A stretch of DNA of 64,000 bases from Candidatus Magnetobacterium casense. Its GTDB lineage: Bacteria > Nitrospirota > Thermodesulfovibrionia > Thermodesulfovibrionales > Magnetobacteriaceae. Shown here in pieces: positions 19,822 to 28,246 of the stretch (its first letter is position 1; each line of letters opens with the position of its first letter). The translations under genes were made by a program, and so were the position numbers. Below the pieces are notes generated by a model, which saw only the letters and a program-made list of their open reading frames with translations, made no database searches and was not told the DNA's origin. Location of the stretch: NCBI RefSeq assembly GCF_000714715.1, contig NZ_JMFO01000018.1, positions 1 to 64,000 on the forward strand, given 5' to 3'.

Positions 19822-20043
19822 ATGAAAGAACTCAACGTAATAAACATCATTCCCAAAGAGCGACATTCCCTGATCTTCAGGACATTTGACGAACTGCAAC
19901 CGGGCGATGCCTTCATCCTCGTCAACGACCATGACCCCAAGCCACTGTACTATCAATTCCTGCACGAGCGCGAAAACATCTTTGCATGGGAGTACCTTGA
20001 GCAGGGCCCGGAGGTCTGGAAGGTAAAGATATCAAAGAAGTAA
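19822..20043 (+). CDS. DUF2249 domain protein
   Basis: Small soluble protein of 73 residues: IIPKERHSLIFRTFDELQPGDAFILVNDHDPKPLYYQF, the signature of DUF2249, followed by FAWEYLEQGPEVWKVKI. Such proteins are common in anaerobes, often next to hemerythrin or redox genes, and are thought to act in redox sensing or metal or sulfur handling; the exact function is not established. It starts 30 bp after the lipoprotein gene. Confidence 0.85.
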   Translation: MKELNVINIIPKERHSLIFRTFDELQPGDAFILVNDHDPKPLYYQFLHERENIFAWEYLEQGPEVWKVKISKK

Positions 20044-20132
20044 AAGGTGGCCAGGGAGAGAGTCAGGGGGAAGCCCCCACGGGTAGATACAACATCAGCA
20101 ACAGACCAGATTCTTAACACAGAGGGTTAATC

Positions 20133-20594
20133 ATGAAGGATATAAGGGCACGAGATATATGCAGCAGGGACATAGTAGCAGTAACCCCCAATACAACCAT
20201 TGAGGCACTGGGCAGGTTGTTCATGGAACGAGACATATCCGGGGCGCCGGTTATAGGAGATGATGGCATCCTCTATGGGGTGGTGACCGAAAACGACCTC
20301 ATCAGCACGGAGAAGTCCTTCCACATACCCACGATCATAAACATCTTCGATGCCATAATCCCCATACACGGCGATGCCTACATAGCGCGGGAGATAACGA
20401 AGATGGCCGCAACCATTGTGGATGACATATGTGTCCGGGACGTCGTCACCGTGGAGGAAGATACGCCCCTGCAGGAGATAGCCGACATCATGGTCGAACA
20501 GAAGATACACCTGCTCCCTGTCCTAAAGGATGGCAAACTGACCGGCATAATCGGGAAAAAAGACGTCATCAGGGCCATTGCAACAAAGCGTTGA
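20133..20594 (+). CDS. CBS-domain pair protein
   Basis: Stand-alone CBS pair (153 residues) that would bind an adenine nucleotide in its cleft. CBS1 covers about residues 1-60 (ARDICSRDIVAVTPNTTIEALGRLF, GAPVIGDDGILYGVVTENDL); CBS2 covers about 95-150 (VRDVVTVEEDTPLQEIADIM, LLPVLKDGKLTGIIGKKDVI). Each ends in the G-hh-T/G-xxD motif that contacts the ribose. The target is unknown. It lies between the DUF2249 gene and the chemoreceptor, with no obvious operon link. Confidence 0.9.
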   Translation: MKDIRARDICSRDIVAVTPNTTIEALGRLFMERDISGAPVIGDDGILYGVVTENDLISTEKSFHIPTIINIFDAIIPIHGDAYIAREITKMAATIVDDICVRDVVTVEEDTPLQEIADIMVEQKIHLLPVLKDGKLTGIIGKKDVIRAIATKR

Positions 20595-20725
20595 TATTTA
20601 TGTGGCATTGACTGTGTAGGACAAAAGTTACGCGTTGCTGTTTAAAAACCGTACTATTACCTGTTATAATACCAACAGTAAGGATTTTCTTACATAATAT
20701 TCAGCATGGGAGTGACATAGTTTAG

Positions 20726-22738
20726 ATGAAGATTAAGACAAGGCTTAGGGGTACGGTGACGTTGTTTTTCCTACTCAGCTTGTTCAGTGCCATATCTGTT
20801 TATATACTCGTTGACAGGATGGAGCTTGATGGCAGAGTGGTCAATTACACAGGCATAGTGAGAGGCGCAACACAGAGGCTTGTTAAGCTGGAGATATCAG
20901 GCAGACCCTCTGATGAGCTTATTGCCAAACTCGATAAGATCATACATGCACTGATCAATGGCGATAGTGAGCTAAAACTACCCAAGGCCGTTGATAGCGG
21001 GTATATTTCCGTTATGAATGAGATTGTCGCCTCATGGGGTGAGCTCAGGAAGGGTATATTGAGTGCCAGGACAGACCCGTCTCTGCGTGAGGCACTGATA
21101 AAGCAGAGTGAGGATTATTTTGAGCTGACCAATAAGGCGGTATCTGAGGCCGAAAACTTCTCAAGACAGAAGGTGGGTAGCCTGCAAGTCGTACAAATAG
21201 TACTGATTTTTGTATCTCTGATCATAGCAGTATATATATGGATAAATAGTAGTACACACATAACGCTGCCGCTTTCGATGCTGGCCGAAAAGGTCAGGAT
21301 GTTGGTAACGGGAGACCTGCGGTTGACCATAGATTACTCGAAAAAAGACGAAATAGGAATACTGTCGCAGGGTATGAATGAAATGGTAAGTTCCTTCAGC
21401 AATGCCATCAACGCAATCCTGAGCGTTGCAGACTCACTGTCACTCAACGTTGAGACCCTGTTAAAGGCAAAGGCCGAAAAGACCAAGACGGACTCTGAAG
21501 TCCTCAACACCCAGGCAACCCAATCGGCTACCGCTGCCGAGGAGATGAACGTTACAATAAACAGCATAGCAAGCAACACAACGGTAGTTGCCGAGGCATC
21601 GTCCAAGGCCATGGAGTATGCCAACAAGGGTAAGGAGGTCTCAGATGGCGCTGTTGATATAATAAACCAGGTAAGTACCTCCACAGATGCCCTTGCAAAA
21701 ATGATTGCAAATCTCAATAAGAGTGTTGCTGAAATCGGTGATGTCGTAACAGTTATCAACGACATAGCAGATCAGACAAACCTCCTTGCGCTCAATGCTG
21801 CCATAGAGGCAGCCAGGGCCGGGGAACAGGGCAGGGGGTTTGCCGTTGTTGCCGATGAGGTACGCAAGCTGGCCGAGCGGACTATAAAGCAGACCACCGA
21901 AATATCAACTAAAATTAAACTCGTGCAGGAAGACTCGCAAAACACGACAAGGTCTATGGCAGAGGCCTCCACGGGGGTCACGAGGGCCACCGAGTATATC
22001 AACGACGTTGGCAGCTCCCTTAGTGCAATCGTTGGCGCTGTCAAGGACACGCGTGACCAGATCGGGCAGATACAGACCTCGGTTGACAAACAACTTGAAC
22101 TCTCAGAGAAGGTCACCTCCAGCGTGCTTAAAACGTCGGTTATCGTCTCTGATATGGGACACCTCTCCGATGAGGTCATGGCAGACCTTGCCGTGATGGG
22201 CGGCATATCGGAGGAACTAAGGACAGCCTCGGCAAGATTTAAGACCAGGGCAGAGGAATGGGCAAGCGTTGACATGTTTGACGCTGCCCCTAAAATGCCC
22301 CTGCACATCGAACATGAAACCAAAGGGCTTGGTATGCAGTGGGACTCGTCCTTTTCGGTCAATAACGCATTGATCGATAAGCAACACCAGGAGTTGTTCA
22401 AGTTAAAAAACGACCTGCTGTCCGTTATGTCCAAAGGAAAGGGCAAAGATGATATAGCCAGGGTGCTAAAGTTCCTGGAGGAATACGTCGTCAAGCACTT
22501 CAAAACAGAAGAGGACCTCATGAAGAAGTACAACTTCCCAGGCTATGACCTCCAAATGAAACAGCACAGTGCGCTGATTGATGCAGTAGGAAAGTTTAAG
22601 GCAACGTTCATAAAGGACGGCCCCTCGGAAACCCTCCTGTTAAAGGTCCAGCAGGAACTGGATAAGTGGCTCAAACATCATATCAAGCAGGTAGACATAG
22701 ACCTAGGCAATTTTCTGAAATCAAAGGGGTATAGATAA
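20726..22738 (+). CDS. Methyl-accepting chemotaxis protein with C-terminal bacteriohemerythrin domain
   Basis: 670 residues. Transmembrane segments at about 12-30 and 155-175 flank a short periplasmic four-helix region (PilJ/4HB-like). A HAMP domain follows, then the methyl-accepting domain with the hairpin tip around [20 protein letters not shown]. The last 135 residues are a hemerythrin: [21 protein letters not shown] and [10 protein letters not shown] supply the His/Glu/Asp ligands of a di-iron O2 site. This suggests oxygen sensing for aerotaxis through CheA/CheW. An extended -10 TGTTATAAT lies at 20662-20670. A hairpin follows the stop. Confidence 0.93.
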   Translation: MKIKTRLRGTVTLFFLLSLFSAISVYILVDRMELDGRVVNYTGIVRGATQRLVKLEISGRPSDELIAKLDKIIHALINGDSELKLPKAVDSGYISVMNEIVASWGELRKGILSARTDPSLREALIKQSEDYFELTNKAVSEAENFSRQKVGSLQVVQIVLIFVSLIIAVYIWINSSTHITLPLSMLAEKVRMLVTGDLRLTIDYSKKDEIGILSQGMNEMVSSFSNAINAILSVADSLSLNVETLLKAKAEKTKTDSEVLNTQATQSATAAEEMNVTINSIASNTTVVAEASSKAMEYANKGKEVSDGAVDIINQVSTSTDALAKMIANLNKSVAEIGDVVTVINDIADQTNLLALNAAIEAARAGEQGRGFAVVADEVRKLAERTIKQTTEISTKIKLVQEDSQNTTRSMAEASTGVTRATEYINDVGSSLSAIVGAVKDTRDQIGQIQTSVDKQLELSEKVTSSVLKTSVIVSDMGHLSDEVMADLAVMGGISEELRTASARFKTRAEEWASVDMFDAAPKMPLHIEHETKGLGMQWDSSFSVNNALIDKQHQELFKLKNDLLSVMSKGKGKDDIARVLKFLEEYVVKHFKTEEDLMKKYNFPGYDLQMKQHSALIDAVGKFKATFIKDGPSETLLLKVQQELDKWLKHHIKQVDIDLGNFLKSKGYR

Positions 22739-22740
22739 AA

Positions 22741-22767
22741 ACAAAGGGGCACCAAGCGCCCCTTTGT
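22741..22767 (-). terminator. Intrinsic terminator between convergent genes
   Basis: A 10-bp stem ACAAAGGGGC/GCCCCTTTGT with a 7-base loop. On the minus strand it is followed by TTTTTATC, a U-tract suited to ending the NYN gene transcript; it may also stop the chemoreceptor transcript on the plus strand. Confidence 0.8.
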
Positions 22768-22796
22768 TGCATGTTCGGAATTATACAGCCAGAGGC

Positions 22797-23366
22797 TTAG
22801 AAGAGCGAGTACCTCCTCATCGTAATAGAGTCTATGACATCTTGGGTGATTTCACGGCGCTCATCGGCCTCCTTCCAGAGCTCGTCGTGGAAGGTGTTCT
22901 TTGGACCGTGAAACAACTTTACAAGAACTCCCTCGTCCTTTGCTACCTTGATGGCAGGTATAAAATCACTGTCGCCCGATATGATGGCAATGTGCGATAT
23001 CGCACGCTTGACCGACAACAGCGTGATATCTATACCGATCATCATGTCTATGAGCTTCTGGATAAAGATAGGGTTGCCGTCTTTATCTATGCCCCTGAAC
23101 TCGAGCTTGCCGGTTCTTACCTTAAACCTCTCCAGTTGGTCAATAATGCTGAGAAACTTCTGTTTGCTTGAGAACCTCTTAGCCTCCTCCAGCGTCGGCG
23201 TGGGAGACTGATACGGCAGACAATCGTAGTAGTACGTCCTGAATATCTCCATGTCGGACGCCACCCACTTGGCAAACAACCCATAGTGAATCCTTGCCTT
23301 ACCAAAGTATTTCCTTAGAATATCCGCCATATAACCGCCATCGATAAAAATTGCGACTCTGTTCAT
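22797..23366 (-). CDS. NYN domain (LabA/DUF88-like) PIN-fold protein
   Basis: PIN-like nuclease fold protein of 189 residues. The start RVAIFIDGGYM supplies the first acidic residue; TLLSVKRAISHIAIISGDSDFIPAIKVAKDEG supplies the ISGDSDF motif typical of LabA/NYN proteins, and IGIDI lies between. These are proposed RNA-processing nucleases, sometimes regulatory; the substrate here is unknown. I chose the ATG at 23366 (AAAGGTG upstream) rather than the longer frame to 23414. It is divergent from the PP2C gene. Confidence 0.85.
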   Translation of the reverse strand: MNRVAIFIDGGYMADILRKYFGKARIHYGLFAKWVASDMEIFRTYYYDCLPYQSPTPTLEEAKRFSSKQKFLSIIDQLERFKVRTGKLEFRGIDKDGNPIFIQKLIDMMIGIDITLLSVKRAISHIAIISGDSDFIPAIKVAKDEGVLVKLFHGPKNTFHDELWKEADERREITQDVIDSITMRRYSLF

Positions 23367-23507
23367 TTTGCTTACACCTTTAATATAAATTTGTTTTTGC
23401 CTATGTATATTCAAACACTACGCCTCCCTATTATACTCAAAATCACTAAAAAATATATCATTTTTATTTTGCTAAAATAAATAATAAAAAAATCCTTAAA
23501 TACTGCG

Positions 23508-23536
23508 TTGTAATTTGCATGGACTTTTGATATAAT
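23508..23536 (+). promoter_or_regulatory. Sigma-70-type promoter for the PP2C-FHA pair
   Basis: TTGTAA (-35) and TATAAT (-10) are separated by 17 bp, 53 bp upstream of the PP2C start. The surrounding region is AT-rich. It is predicted from sequence only. Confidence 0.6.
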
Positions 23537-23589
23537 AGCAAGGTAAGAAGGCTCGTATAATTGTACAGGAAGGAAGAGACAGGACGCAG

Positions 23590-24393
23590 ATGGTATTGGA
23601 CGCAGGTGGTAAGACAGACATAGGGTTAAGGCGGTCAAAGAATGAAGACTCTTTCTGTGTTGAAGGCAGCAGCGGACTGTTAATCGTAGCGGATGGCGTA
23701 GGTGGTTCAGCCTCTGGCGATGTGGCAAGCAAGATGGCCGTAGAACTTATACGGGATTACCTCGTAAGTGGAGATAAAGGAGCCGCTGTCAATGCCGACT
23801 ACAGAGAGGAGTTCTCCTTTACAACCAATAAGGTTGCAATGGCCGTTAAGGTAGCCAACAGGGCCATACACAATGCCTCTGTCAAGAACGATAAGCTCAG
23901 TGGTATGGCGACTACCATTGTCGTTGGTCTGGTGCATGATGATCGCTTAAGCATCGCACATGCGGGTGACAGCAGGCTATATCTGATACGTGGCGACTCG
24001 ATCGAACAGCTCACCGATGACCATTCGCTGATAGCAGAACAAATACGAAAGGGAATGATGACCCAGGAGGAAGCAAAAGAGGTGGGAATGAGAAATGTTA
24101 TAACCCGCTCCCTGGGATACTCAAGCAGCGTCGATGTAGAACTCGGTGAGTTGACTGTCTATGACGGCGATGTGTTGCTCTTGTGCTCTGACGGCCTGTA
24201 TACCATGGTATCAGATAACTCTATCATGAGGACTGTTAAGTCATCCAAAAACCCGAATGAGGTATGCAACAGACTGGTAGAGTTTGCAAACAAGAAAGGC
24301 GGCAGGGATAATATCACAGTTGTGGTAGCTTATGTATACAAGAAGAGATGGTTCTCTTTCTTGTACAACCTTTTTAAAAGGAGAAGGAGGTAA
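23590..24393 (+). CDS. PP2C-family Ser/Thr protein phosphatase (PrpC/Stp-like)
   Basis: Metal-dependent phosphatase of 267 residues. Motifs: DIGLRRSKNEDSF, VADGVGGSASGDVAS (metal-binding Asp), MATTIVVGLVHDDRLSIAHAGDSRLYL, LLCSDGLYTMV and GGRDNITVVVA. All acidic metal ligands of the family appear present. A basic, aromatic tail (KKRWFSFLYNLFKRRRR) may touch the membrane. It is followed at once by an FHA protein, so the pair probably acts in Ser/Thr phospho-signalling; no kinase gene is visible in this window. Confidence 0.93.
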   Translation: MVLDAGGKTDIGLRRSKNEDSFCVEGSSGLLIVADGVGGSASGDVASKMAVELIRDYLVSGDKGAAVNADYREEFSFTTNKVAMAVKVANRAIHNASVKNDKLSGMATTIVVGLVHDDRLSIAHAGDSRLYLIRGDSIEQLTDDHSLIAEQIRKGMMTQEEAKEVGMRNVITRSLGYSSSVDVELGELTVYDGDVLLLCSDGLYTMVSDNSIMRTVKSSKNPNEVCNRLVEFANKKGGRDNITVVVAYVYKKRWFSFLYNLFKRRRR

Positions 24394-24394
24394 A

Positions 24395-25108
24395 ATGGCA
24401 AAGATTTTGCTCAAGTTTAAAGACGCGGTGCTTAAGGAATTTAACCTGGAAAAGGATGTGCTGACCATTGGTCGAAAGCCAACTAACGACATACACGTAG
24501 ACAACCTGGCTGTCTCCGGTACTCATGCCAGGATATTCAAAAAAGACGACAAGTTTTACATAGAAGACCTCAACAGTCTCAATGGCACGTTTGTCAACGG
24601 TAAAAAGATATCCGTTCATCACCTGACAAACTCCGATGTCGTGATAATCGGTAAACACTCCCTTAACTACATATCCGACAAGGAAACCCCTAAACCGAAG
24701 GTCGAAAAAGAACCAAGCATCATGGATGAAACCATCATGATTGATTCCAAGCTCAAGGATGAGATTCTACAAAAGTCGCCGACGAAAGACTCGGCCCCTG
24801 ACAAGGCCATTATGGGTGGTTTTGTCGTAATAGAGGGATCAACCGAAAAAAATGACTACGAACTGATTGACAGAATAACTACCATTGGAAAGGACAAGAG
24901 TGCCGTCATACATCTCAAAGGTCTGTTTGCTCCAAAGGTTGCTGCCCTTGTCAACAAGCGCAAGGATGGCTATACTATCAGCTCTGCTACAGGGGGGAAG
25001 GGCGTTAAGGTAAACGGAAAGGATATTGAGGGTGCGCACAAACTCGAAGAGGGCGACATCGTTGAAGTAGGAGGCCTTAAGATGCAGTTCTATATAAAAG
25101 AAAACTGA
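24395..25108 (+). CDS. Tandem FHA-domain protein
   Basis: Phosphothreonine-reading protein with two FHA domains in 237 residues. The first is at about 1-90: LTIGRKPTNDIHVDN, VSGTHARIFKKDDKFYIEDLNSLNGTFVNGKKI, with the canonical GR, SxxH and NG motifs. The second, at about 140-235, is degenerate: TTIGKDKSAVIHLKG, APKVAALVNKRKDGY, VKVNGKDI. The linker contains ETIMIDS, a likely phospho-site of the kind found in FHA partners. The ATG at 24395 follows GAAGGAGG and starts one base after the PP2C stop. Co-transcription is likely. Confidence 0.92.
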   Translation: MAKILLKFKDAVLKEFNLEKDVLTIGRKPTNDIHVDNLAVSGTHARIFKKDDKFYIEDLNSLNGTFVNGKKISVHHLTNSDVVIIGKHSLNYISDKETPKPKVEKEPSIMDETIMIDSKLKDEILQKSPTKDSAPDKAIMGGFVVIEGSTEKNDYELIDRITTIGKDKSAVIHLKGLFAPKVAALVNKRKDGYTISSATGGKGVKVNGKDIEGAHKLEEGDIVEVGGLKMQFYIKEN

Positions 25109-25332
25109 TAACATTTTTCCTGTTGGTATGGATGTGTTGCCCCTAAAAAACAGCATCTACAGCAGTCAGATGTTATGTCTGGGCTATACGTTTGGCTATA
25201 TTACAGATGCAATATCCGTACCCTTGATTAATTCTATACACGTACACAATTATTTATATAGACAGAGCCATAATACTATGCCCGGTCGGGCTACTGTGAT
25301 TGGTATCTCAGGGAGGATCGTTAGTTCAACAT

Positions 25333-25881
25333 ATGATACGGAGGACAAGGTTGTTGATTGTCGGTGGTGGCAATGAGGGGTTTACGTTGGTTGAGTTGCT
25401 GGTTGTCATCGCAATAATTGGAATCCTCACTACCATTGGTGCCATGATGTACCTGGGAAACAGGGACAAGGCCGCTGTTAGAACCATTGAGGCCAGTGCA
25501 AAGGGTGCCGTCGCTGATATCCAGCAGTACCTCGATGCCTATCACGCCAAAGGCCCTTTTATCGTAGTAGACGCCGCAGGGACAGAGATATGTGTGCAAT
25601 ACAGCAACCCGGGGACTTTCAACACGTGTCAGGCCATCTTTAATCAGAACAACAATGGCAACGTATACAGCAACATTAACGACATCGTCAACTACGTCCT
25701 GGCTCACCATCAGGGTAGAAAAGAGGTTGATCCACACTCCGGTTCCACATTCATGTTTGTCAACACCGCAACCCCCTGGACTATTGCCCTGACTCCACTA
25801 GGCACCTCCGGCATTTCGATCGTTGGATATGCCGAATCGACCACAACCCCTATCTTTAGTTACTCTGTTGTCGGAAGGTAA
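25333..25881 (+). CDS. Type IV pilin-like protein with family-specific head domain
   Basis: Prepilin leader with peptidase site before FTLVELLVVIAIIGIL (G/F cleavage, Glu5 present), then the hydrophobic helix and a globular head. The head (AKGAVADIQQYLDAY, FIVVDAAGTEICVQ, TCQAIFNQ, NDIVNYVLAHHQ, STFMFVNTATPWTIALTPL, VGYAESTTTPIF) recurs once in the protein at 62099-63169 and twice in the one at 63186-64000. The Cys pair in the head could form a disulfide. I chose the ATG at 25333; the leader of about 15 residues before the cleavage site is normal. It is a minor pilin or pseudopilin candidate with no pilus assembly genes nearby. Confidence 0.85.
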   Translation: MIRRTRLLIVGGGNEGFTLVELLVVIAIIGILTTIGAMMYLGNRDKAAVRTIEASAKGAVADIQQYLDAYHAKGPFIVVDAAGTEICVQYSNPGTFNTCQAIFNQNNNGNVYSNINDIVNYVLAHHQGRKEVDPHSGSTFMFVNTATPWTIALTPLGTSGISIVGYAESTTTPIFSYSVVGR

Positions 25882-25883
25882 CT

Positions 25884-26309
25884 CTATTTAAGCGATTGCA
25901 GGCTGATATCGTCGTTTAAGGGCAGCTTGAGACGACTCAGGACTCCCAACAGCTCTTTCATGTCTACAGGCTTATACAGATATGCCATGCACGAAGTCTT
26001 ATATAAATTAAACAACTCACGGGAGATACCCATGCCCGTCATTAAGACAATCTTTACCTCGGCGCCGTTTTTGACGTTACACTGGCGCTCATACTCACGG
26101 ATTGTCTCATATGCCTCTATGCCGGTCCTGCCTGGCATCATGACATCCATGACAATGAGGTCATAGGGTCTGTCCATATGCCAAGCATCCTTGAACAAAG
26201 TAACTGCATCATCGCCGTTAGTAGCTGCCTCACACAGACCATAACGGGAAAACAACCGCTTAAGCATCTTGGTTGTCACGGGTTCGTCATCAACGATTAG
26301 CGTATTCAT
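25884..26309 (-). CDS. Single-domain response regulator (CheY-like)
   Basis: Receiver domain of 141 residues without an output domain. Acidic pocket in LIVDDEP (residues 7-8), phospho-acceptor D55 in LIVMDVMMPG, threonine in VLMTGMG and lysine in AYLYKPVDM. It probably relays a signal by protein-protein contact. It is last in the minus-strand run miaA-hfq-surA_N-ftsY-RR, 19 bp after ftsY, and converges with the pilin gene. No partner kinase is seen. Confidence 0.92.
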   Translation of the reverse strand: MNTLIVDDEPVTTKMLKRLFSRYGLCEAATNGDDAVTLFKDAWHMDRPYDLIVMDVMMPGRTGIEAYETIREYERQCNVKNGAEVKIVLMTGMGISRELFNLYKTSCMAYLYKPVDMKELLGVLSRLKLPLNDDISLQSLK

Positions 26310-26328
26310 GGCTTAGTCGCACATTAGC

Positions 26329-27234
26329 TTAGTCACACAGTGCCGATACGAACTCCGCGGGGATGAAGTCGCGGAAGTCCTCGATACCCTCGCCAACACC
26401 GATCAGTCTTATGGGGATGTTTAACTCCTTCTTGATTGCCAGGACAATGCCGCCCTTTGCCGTGCCATCGAGTTTGGTCAGGGCTATGCCAGTGACGCCG
26501 ACGGCCTCGTTAAAGATGCGGGCCTGATGCAGGGCGTTCTGACCCGTTGTGGCATCCACTACCAGGAGGGTCTCATGCGGGGCGCCGGGGACGGCCTTGC
26601 CAATGACCTTTTTGATCTTCTTGAGTTCATCCATCAGCGGACTTTTGGTGTGTAGTCTGCCTGCCGTATCGACGATGCACAGGTCGATGTCTCTTGCCTT
26701 GGCTGCCTCTATGGCGTCAAAGGCCACGGCGGCGGGGTCGGAGCCACCCTGATGCTTGACGATCTGCGCACCGGCACGCCTTGACCAGATGTCCAACTGC
26801 TCTATGGCGGCAGCCCTGAACGTATCCGACGCCGCAAGGATTACCGAGTGGCCCTGATGAATCGAGCGGTGTGCCAGCTTGCCTATCGTGGTCGTCTTGC
26901 CAACGCCGTTGACGCCCACGCACAACACCACAAAGGGTCTCTCCTGGTAGAGCACAAAGGGTTGGGGCAGACCCAGGATGTCCAACATACTGCGCCTGAG
27001 GATGTCCTTGACGTCTTCGTAGCGTTTGAGGTTACCGGACCGGTAGCTGCTCAGGAGAGTTTCTACTATCTCCGTGGTGGCGTTTATGCCGATATCGGAG
27101 GACAGGAGCATCTCCTCAAACTCCTCAATTGTGGCCTCGTCTATCTTTCTGGATGAAAACAGTACCTCAACGTCTGTAAAGAGCGCCTCTTTGGTCTTCC
27201 TAAGACCCGACTTTAATGTATCTACAAATCCCAT
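26329..27234 (-). CDS. ftsY: Signal recognition particle receptor FtsY
   Basis: SRP-receptor GTPase, 301 residues, NG domain only with a short N-terminus instead of a long acidic A domain. GTPase motifs: [15 protein letters not shown] (G1), [19 protein letters not shown] (G3), [10 protein letters not shown] (G4) and [12 protein letters not shown] near the end. It acts at the inner membrane with Ffh to target nascent membrane proteins. It lies 13 bp after the SurA_N gene. Confidence 0.96.
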   Translation of the reverse strand: MGFVDTLKSGLRKTKEALFTDVEVLFSSRKIDEATIEEFEEMLLSSDIGINATTEIVETLLSSYRSGNLKRYEDVKDILRRSMLDILGLPQPFVLYQERPFVVLCVGVNGVGKTTTIGKLAHRSIHQGHSVILAASDTFRAAAIEQLDIWSRRAGAQIVKHQGGSDPAAVAFDAIEAAKARDIDLCIVDTAGRLHTKSPLMDELKKIKKVIGKAVPGAPHETLLVVDATTGQNALHQARIFNEAVGVTGIALTKLDGTAKGGIVLAIKKELNIPIRLIGVGEGIEDFRDFIPAEFVSALCD

Positions 27235-27247
27235 CAGCTTAACTTCT

Positions 27248-27925
27248 CTACGCTATAAGTTCGGAACGTATCTTAATGGGAACGGTCTTTTTTAAGCCCT
27301 CTATGTACGCCTTTAACACCTTGGACTTGGCCTCTTGCACCTTTGATTGCCGGATGGATTGCATTATCTGTTCATTGTCTTTGAACTTCTCCTGTAAATC
27401 AGGCGGGATACTGACCTGTGCGGTGGCGGCAAGTTCAATGAATCTCTTTGTTTTTTCAACCAGCAACTCCTCACGTCTCCTGTTTTCATAGTAGCCGGCA
27501 GTCATCTGGTTTGCCTGCAGGATTCTCAGGTATATCTCCTTATTGAAGACACCGTCCTTGGAAAAATTCGGCTCAGAGGTGATCGCCCTGGTCAACTCAT
27601 CCAACGAAACAGCCAGGTTGAAACGCTTGGCCGCCACCAGGAGCAGTTCGCTTTCAACGAGGAAATCCAACGCCTGCTGTTTGATGTTCATCTTTTTTTC
27701 CATTTCGGCGTTAAAGCCGTCCTTGAACATATTTGCGTAGTTGTTTCTCATGCCCTCATATGTCTTCCAGTACACCTCGGGATACACCTTTTTATCGCCA
27801 ATCTCAATCAGCGCAATGGCACTCTTTTGATCCGTCGGGCCGATGTAGAAGAATATAAACGAAATGATTATCAGGAAGAAGAAGATATAGAAATATTTGG
27901 CCCGTCTTTGCATGAATTTTAGCAT
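27248..27925 (-). CDS. Membrane-anchored SurA_N/PpiD-like chaperone lacking a PPIase domain
   Basis: 225 residues from the ATG at 27925, which has AAAGGGAG upstream. One transmembrane helix at about 9-27 (YFYIFFFLIIISFIFFYIG) is followed by a periplasmic region with the SurA_N pattern: KKVYPEVYWKTYEGMRNNY, NIKQQALDFLVESELLLVAAKRFNL, EPNFSKDGVFNKEIYLRIL. PpiD and SurA usually continue into a rotamase domain, which is absent here. A periplasmic chaperone role is inferred. It lies 20 bp downstream of hfq. Confidence 0.82.
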   Translation of the reverse strand: MLKFMQRRAKYFYIFFFLIIISFIFFYIGPTDQKSAIALIEIGDKKVYPEVYWKTYEGMRNNYANMFKDGFNAEMEKKMNIKQQALDFLVESELLLVAAKRFNLAVSLDELTRAITSEPNFSKDGVFNKEIYLRILQANQMTAGYYENRRREELLVEKTKRFIELAATAQVSIPPDLQEKFKDNEQIMQSIRQSKVQEAKSKVLKAYIEGLKKTVPIKIRSELIA

Positions 27926-27944
27926 AGTTGTTACTCCCTTTCTC

Positions 27945-28202
27945 TCAAGATTTTTCCGTAGTGGTTTCGGTTGCGGGTTCGAATTTAAATACCATGTCAT
28001 CATCGGGGATGATGGATGAGACGGCATGCTTGTATATCAGTTGCAGTCGTGCGTCTTTCATCAGGATAACGAAGTTGTCAAAGGCCCTTATCGATCCTTT
28101 CAGTCGAACTCCGTTGGTCAGATACATTGTCACGGGGGTCTTTTCCTTTCTCAACTGGTTCAGAAAGGCGTCCTGCAGGTTAAAGCTCTTGGTTGCTGTC
28201 AT
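27945..28202 (-). CDS. hfq: RNA chaperone Hfq
   Basis: 85 residues with both Sm motifs: [29 protein letters not shown] (Sm1) and FVILMK...[13 protein letters not shown] (Sm2, with YKHAVSSI). It forms a hexameric ring that pairs small RNAs with mRNAs. It lies directly downstream of miaA, the widely conserved miaA-hfq order. TAAGGAGTGAG precedes the start. Confidence 0.97.
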   Translation of the reverse strand: MTATKSFNLQDAFLNQLRKEKTPVTMYLTNGVRLKGSIRAFDNFVILMKDARLQLIYKHAVSSIIPDDDMVFKFEPATETTTEKS

Positions 28203-28246
28203 ATTAATCTCACTCCTTAAATCTTTTATCTTATATATACGATATA

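Noticed and set aside
23590-25108. PP2C-FHA pair as part of a type VI secretion regulatory cluster.
   Set aside because: No kinase or secretion genes lie nearby; the pair alone does not support that.
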